A stretch of 7,505 nt of DNA from Rhizobiaceae bacterium (GTDB lineage: Bacteria; Pseudomonadota; Alphaproteobacteria; Rhizobiales; Rhizobiaceae), in NCBI GenBank assembly GCA_028865845.1, contig JAGWJK010000186.1, forward strand, positions 1 through 7,505, written 5' to 3'. This document shows positions 6,388 through 7,505 of the stretch, piece after piece. Made by a program: the position numbers and the translations under genes. A model generated the notes under the pieces. It ran no database searches, was not told the origin of the DNA, and was given only the letters and a program-made list of their open reading frames with translations. The number at the start of each line of letters is the position of its first letter. Position 1 is the first letter of the stretch.

Positions 6388-7347
6388 ATGGCTCTTCCGA
6401 CGTCTGTCGTGATCTCCGAGGAAGGTCCTCGCGAGGGCTTTCAAATCGAAAAGCAGATGATCCCCACGGAAAAGAAGGTCGCATTGATCGATGCGCTTTC
6501 CGACACCGGGCTGAAATCCATCCAGGCCGTTTCCTTCGTTAGCCCGAACCGCGTGCCGGGCATGGCCGATGCAGACGACGTGGTCAGCCGCATCACGCCG
6601 CGGCCAGGCATCGAATATTCGGCGATCTGGTTCAATGAGATCGGATTGCAACGCGCTCTGGCGTTTCGCGACCGGCTGACAATCGTTGGCAAGCTGCGTG
6701 GATACGCTTCGGACGCCTTCCTCAAGAAAAATTTGAACCGAACACCGGAGGAACACAGCGCTTATACGTTACAGGAGATCCATCGCTATCAGCGACTCGC
6801 CATTCCGATCACCGAAGCATCGGTGACCGCAGCATTTGGCTGCAACTTCTCTGGTGACGTCCCTGTCGACAAGGTCCTGTCTGAGATCGCGGCGATCAAG
6901 GCGCTGACCGAGGAATTCGAGCTGCCGATCGACAGCGTCTCCCTTGCCGATACAATGGCTTGGGCAACGCCGGCCTCAATCAAGGCGGTGGTTGGTGCCA
7001 TTCAGGATCGTTTCCCGGATTTCGGGATCAGCTTGCATCTTCACGACACGCGCGGCCTGGCGGTGGCGAATGCATACGCCGCTCTGGAGATGGGCATCCG
7101 GCATTTCGATGCGGCAGTCGGTGGTCTCGGCGGCTGCCCGTTCGCGGCACATCAGGGAGCAGCGGGAAATATCTGCACCGAAGACCTCGTCTTCATGTGC
7201 CACGAAATGGGCATTGAAACCGGTATTGATCTGGAAGCCTTGATCGAATGCGGCCGCTTGGCCGAGCAGGTCGTCGGCCATCCCTTGCCAGGTGCGGTTA
7301 AGCAGGGCGGCTCCTTGACAACGCTGCGGCAAAGCCTCGGCAGATGA
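6388..7347 (+). CDS. hydroxymethylglutaryl-CoA lyase-like enzyme (DRE-TIM family)
   Basis: A complete 319-residue TIM-barrel lyase of the HMG-CoA lyase type, a family that cleaves 3-hydroxy-3-methylglutaryl-CoA or similar acyl-CoAs with a divalent metal. Visible landmarks are EEGPREGFQIE (Arg15-Glu16) on the first strand, SFVSPNRVPGMAD (49-61), SLADTMAWATP with Asp188, the metal-binding HLHD (His217, His219), GGLGGCPFA with Cys250, and GNICTEDLVFM with Asn261. Compared with human HMG-CoA lyase the metal-ligand Asp42 is Glu here, and Glu72 corresponds to Gln46 (SIQAVSF), so substrate or chemistry may differ from true HMG-CoA lyase. The length is normal, there is no targeting signal, and it should be cytosolic. 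It sits 45 bases after the truncated dehydrogenase and has its own ribosome site. No promoter or terminator is evident. The true substrate is not deducible; a branched 3-hydroxyacyl-CoA formed in the same catabolic route is a guess. Confidence 0.93.
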   Translation: MALPTSVVISEEGPREGFQIEKQMIPTEKKVALIDALSDTGLKSIQAVSFVSPNRVPGMADADDVVSRITPRPGIEYSAIWFNEIGLQRALAFRDRLTIVGKLRGYASDAFLKKNLNRTPEEHSAYTLQEIHRYQRLAIPITEASVTAAFGCNFSGDVPVDKVLSEIAAIKALTEEFELPIDSVSLADTMAWATPASIKAVVGAIQDRFPDFGISLHLHDTRGLAVANAYAALEMGIRHFDAAVGGLGGCPFAAHQGAAGNICTEDLVFMCHEMGIETGIDLEALIECGRLAEQVVGHPLPGAVKQGGSLTTLRQSLGR

Positions 7348-7505
7348 GGACATTTTCAATCATGTCATGACGCAGGAGATGCGGTCGGTTCGAAGCCCTT
7401 CAACGGTCCATACCTTGTCTAGGTCCCGGCCGAACGGGCGGGATTTTCACGCATAGTTCCATACGAAAGCTTGTGTCGCTATGGACATCTAACCTTACAA
7501 ACATT

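Noticed and set aside
5938..6756. A 272-codon open frame on the minus strand
   Set aside because: It runs antisense across the dehydrogenase remnant and the lyase gene, both with clear family motifs, and its own translation resembles no protein family.
7424..7445. Hairpin CCCG/CGGG followed by ATTTT near the right end
   Set aside because: Only a 4-bp stem and a short interrupted T run, too weak to call a terminator.
1..7505. CRISPR array, insertion-sequence ends or transposase
   Set aside because: No regularly spaced repeats, no terminal inverted repeats and no transposase-like translation were found on either strand.

Overview
The window looks like accessory DNA from an alphaproteobacterium, most likely of the order Rhizobiales (Rhizobium/Sinorhizobium/Agrobacterium/Mesorhizobium type). 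The basis is the protein style of the catabolic genes, a GguC/AraD1-type protein remnant, a rhizobial-looking small cold-shock protein and moderately high GC. No marker gene fixes the genus.

Left block (1-2285, minus strand): a tightly coupled two-gene unit. The first gene is a complete 385-residue patatin-like phospholipase. Five bases after its stop codon begins an S8 (subtilisin-type) serine peptidase, open for 374 codons until it leaves the window at base 1. The peptidase has about 250 residues ahead of its catalytic-Asp motif and no signal peptide. Such a lipase-plus-protease pair next to gene remnants is the best candidate here for an undescribed system, possibly defensive, but the sequence alone does not prove that role.

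Middle block (about 2500-4005, plus strand): a 5'-truncated GguC/AraD1-type fumarylacetoacetate hydrolase family remnant, followed after 18 bases by an intact D-2-hydroxyacid dehydrogenase with a TTG start. About 335 bases with no recognisable gene follow.

Decayed block (about 4310-5005, plus strand): the C-terminal piece of a periplasmic sugar-binding protein runs directly into a DJ-1/PfpI-family gene that has lost its 5' end. Reading through both requires several frameshifts, nearly all equivalent to single-base losses. A clean rho-independent terminator follows.

Right block: a lone cold-shock protein gene on the minus strand (5172-5375), then on the plus strand a second D-2-hydroxyacid dehydrogenase whose N-terminal half is lost or scrambled, then an intact HMG-CoA-lyase-like enzyme (6388-7347). 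The last 158 bases hold no clear gene.

Taken together, 2500-7350 reads as the remains of a carbohydrate or hydroxyacid catabolic cluster (binding protein, FAH-family enzyme, two 2-hydroxyacid dehydrogenases, DJ-1-type protein, HMGL-type lyase) that has suffered deletions, frameshifts and possibly insertion of the patatin/peptidase unit. The intact survivors are the patatin, the first dehydrogenase, the cold-shock protein, the lyase and, as far as it can be seen, the S8 peptidase.
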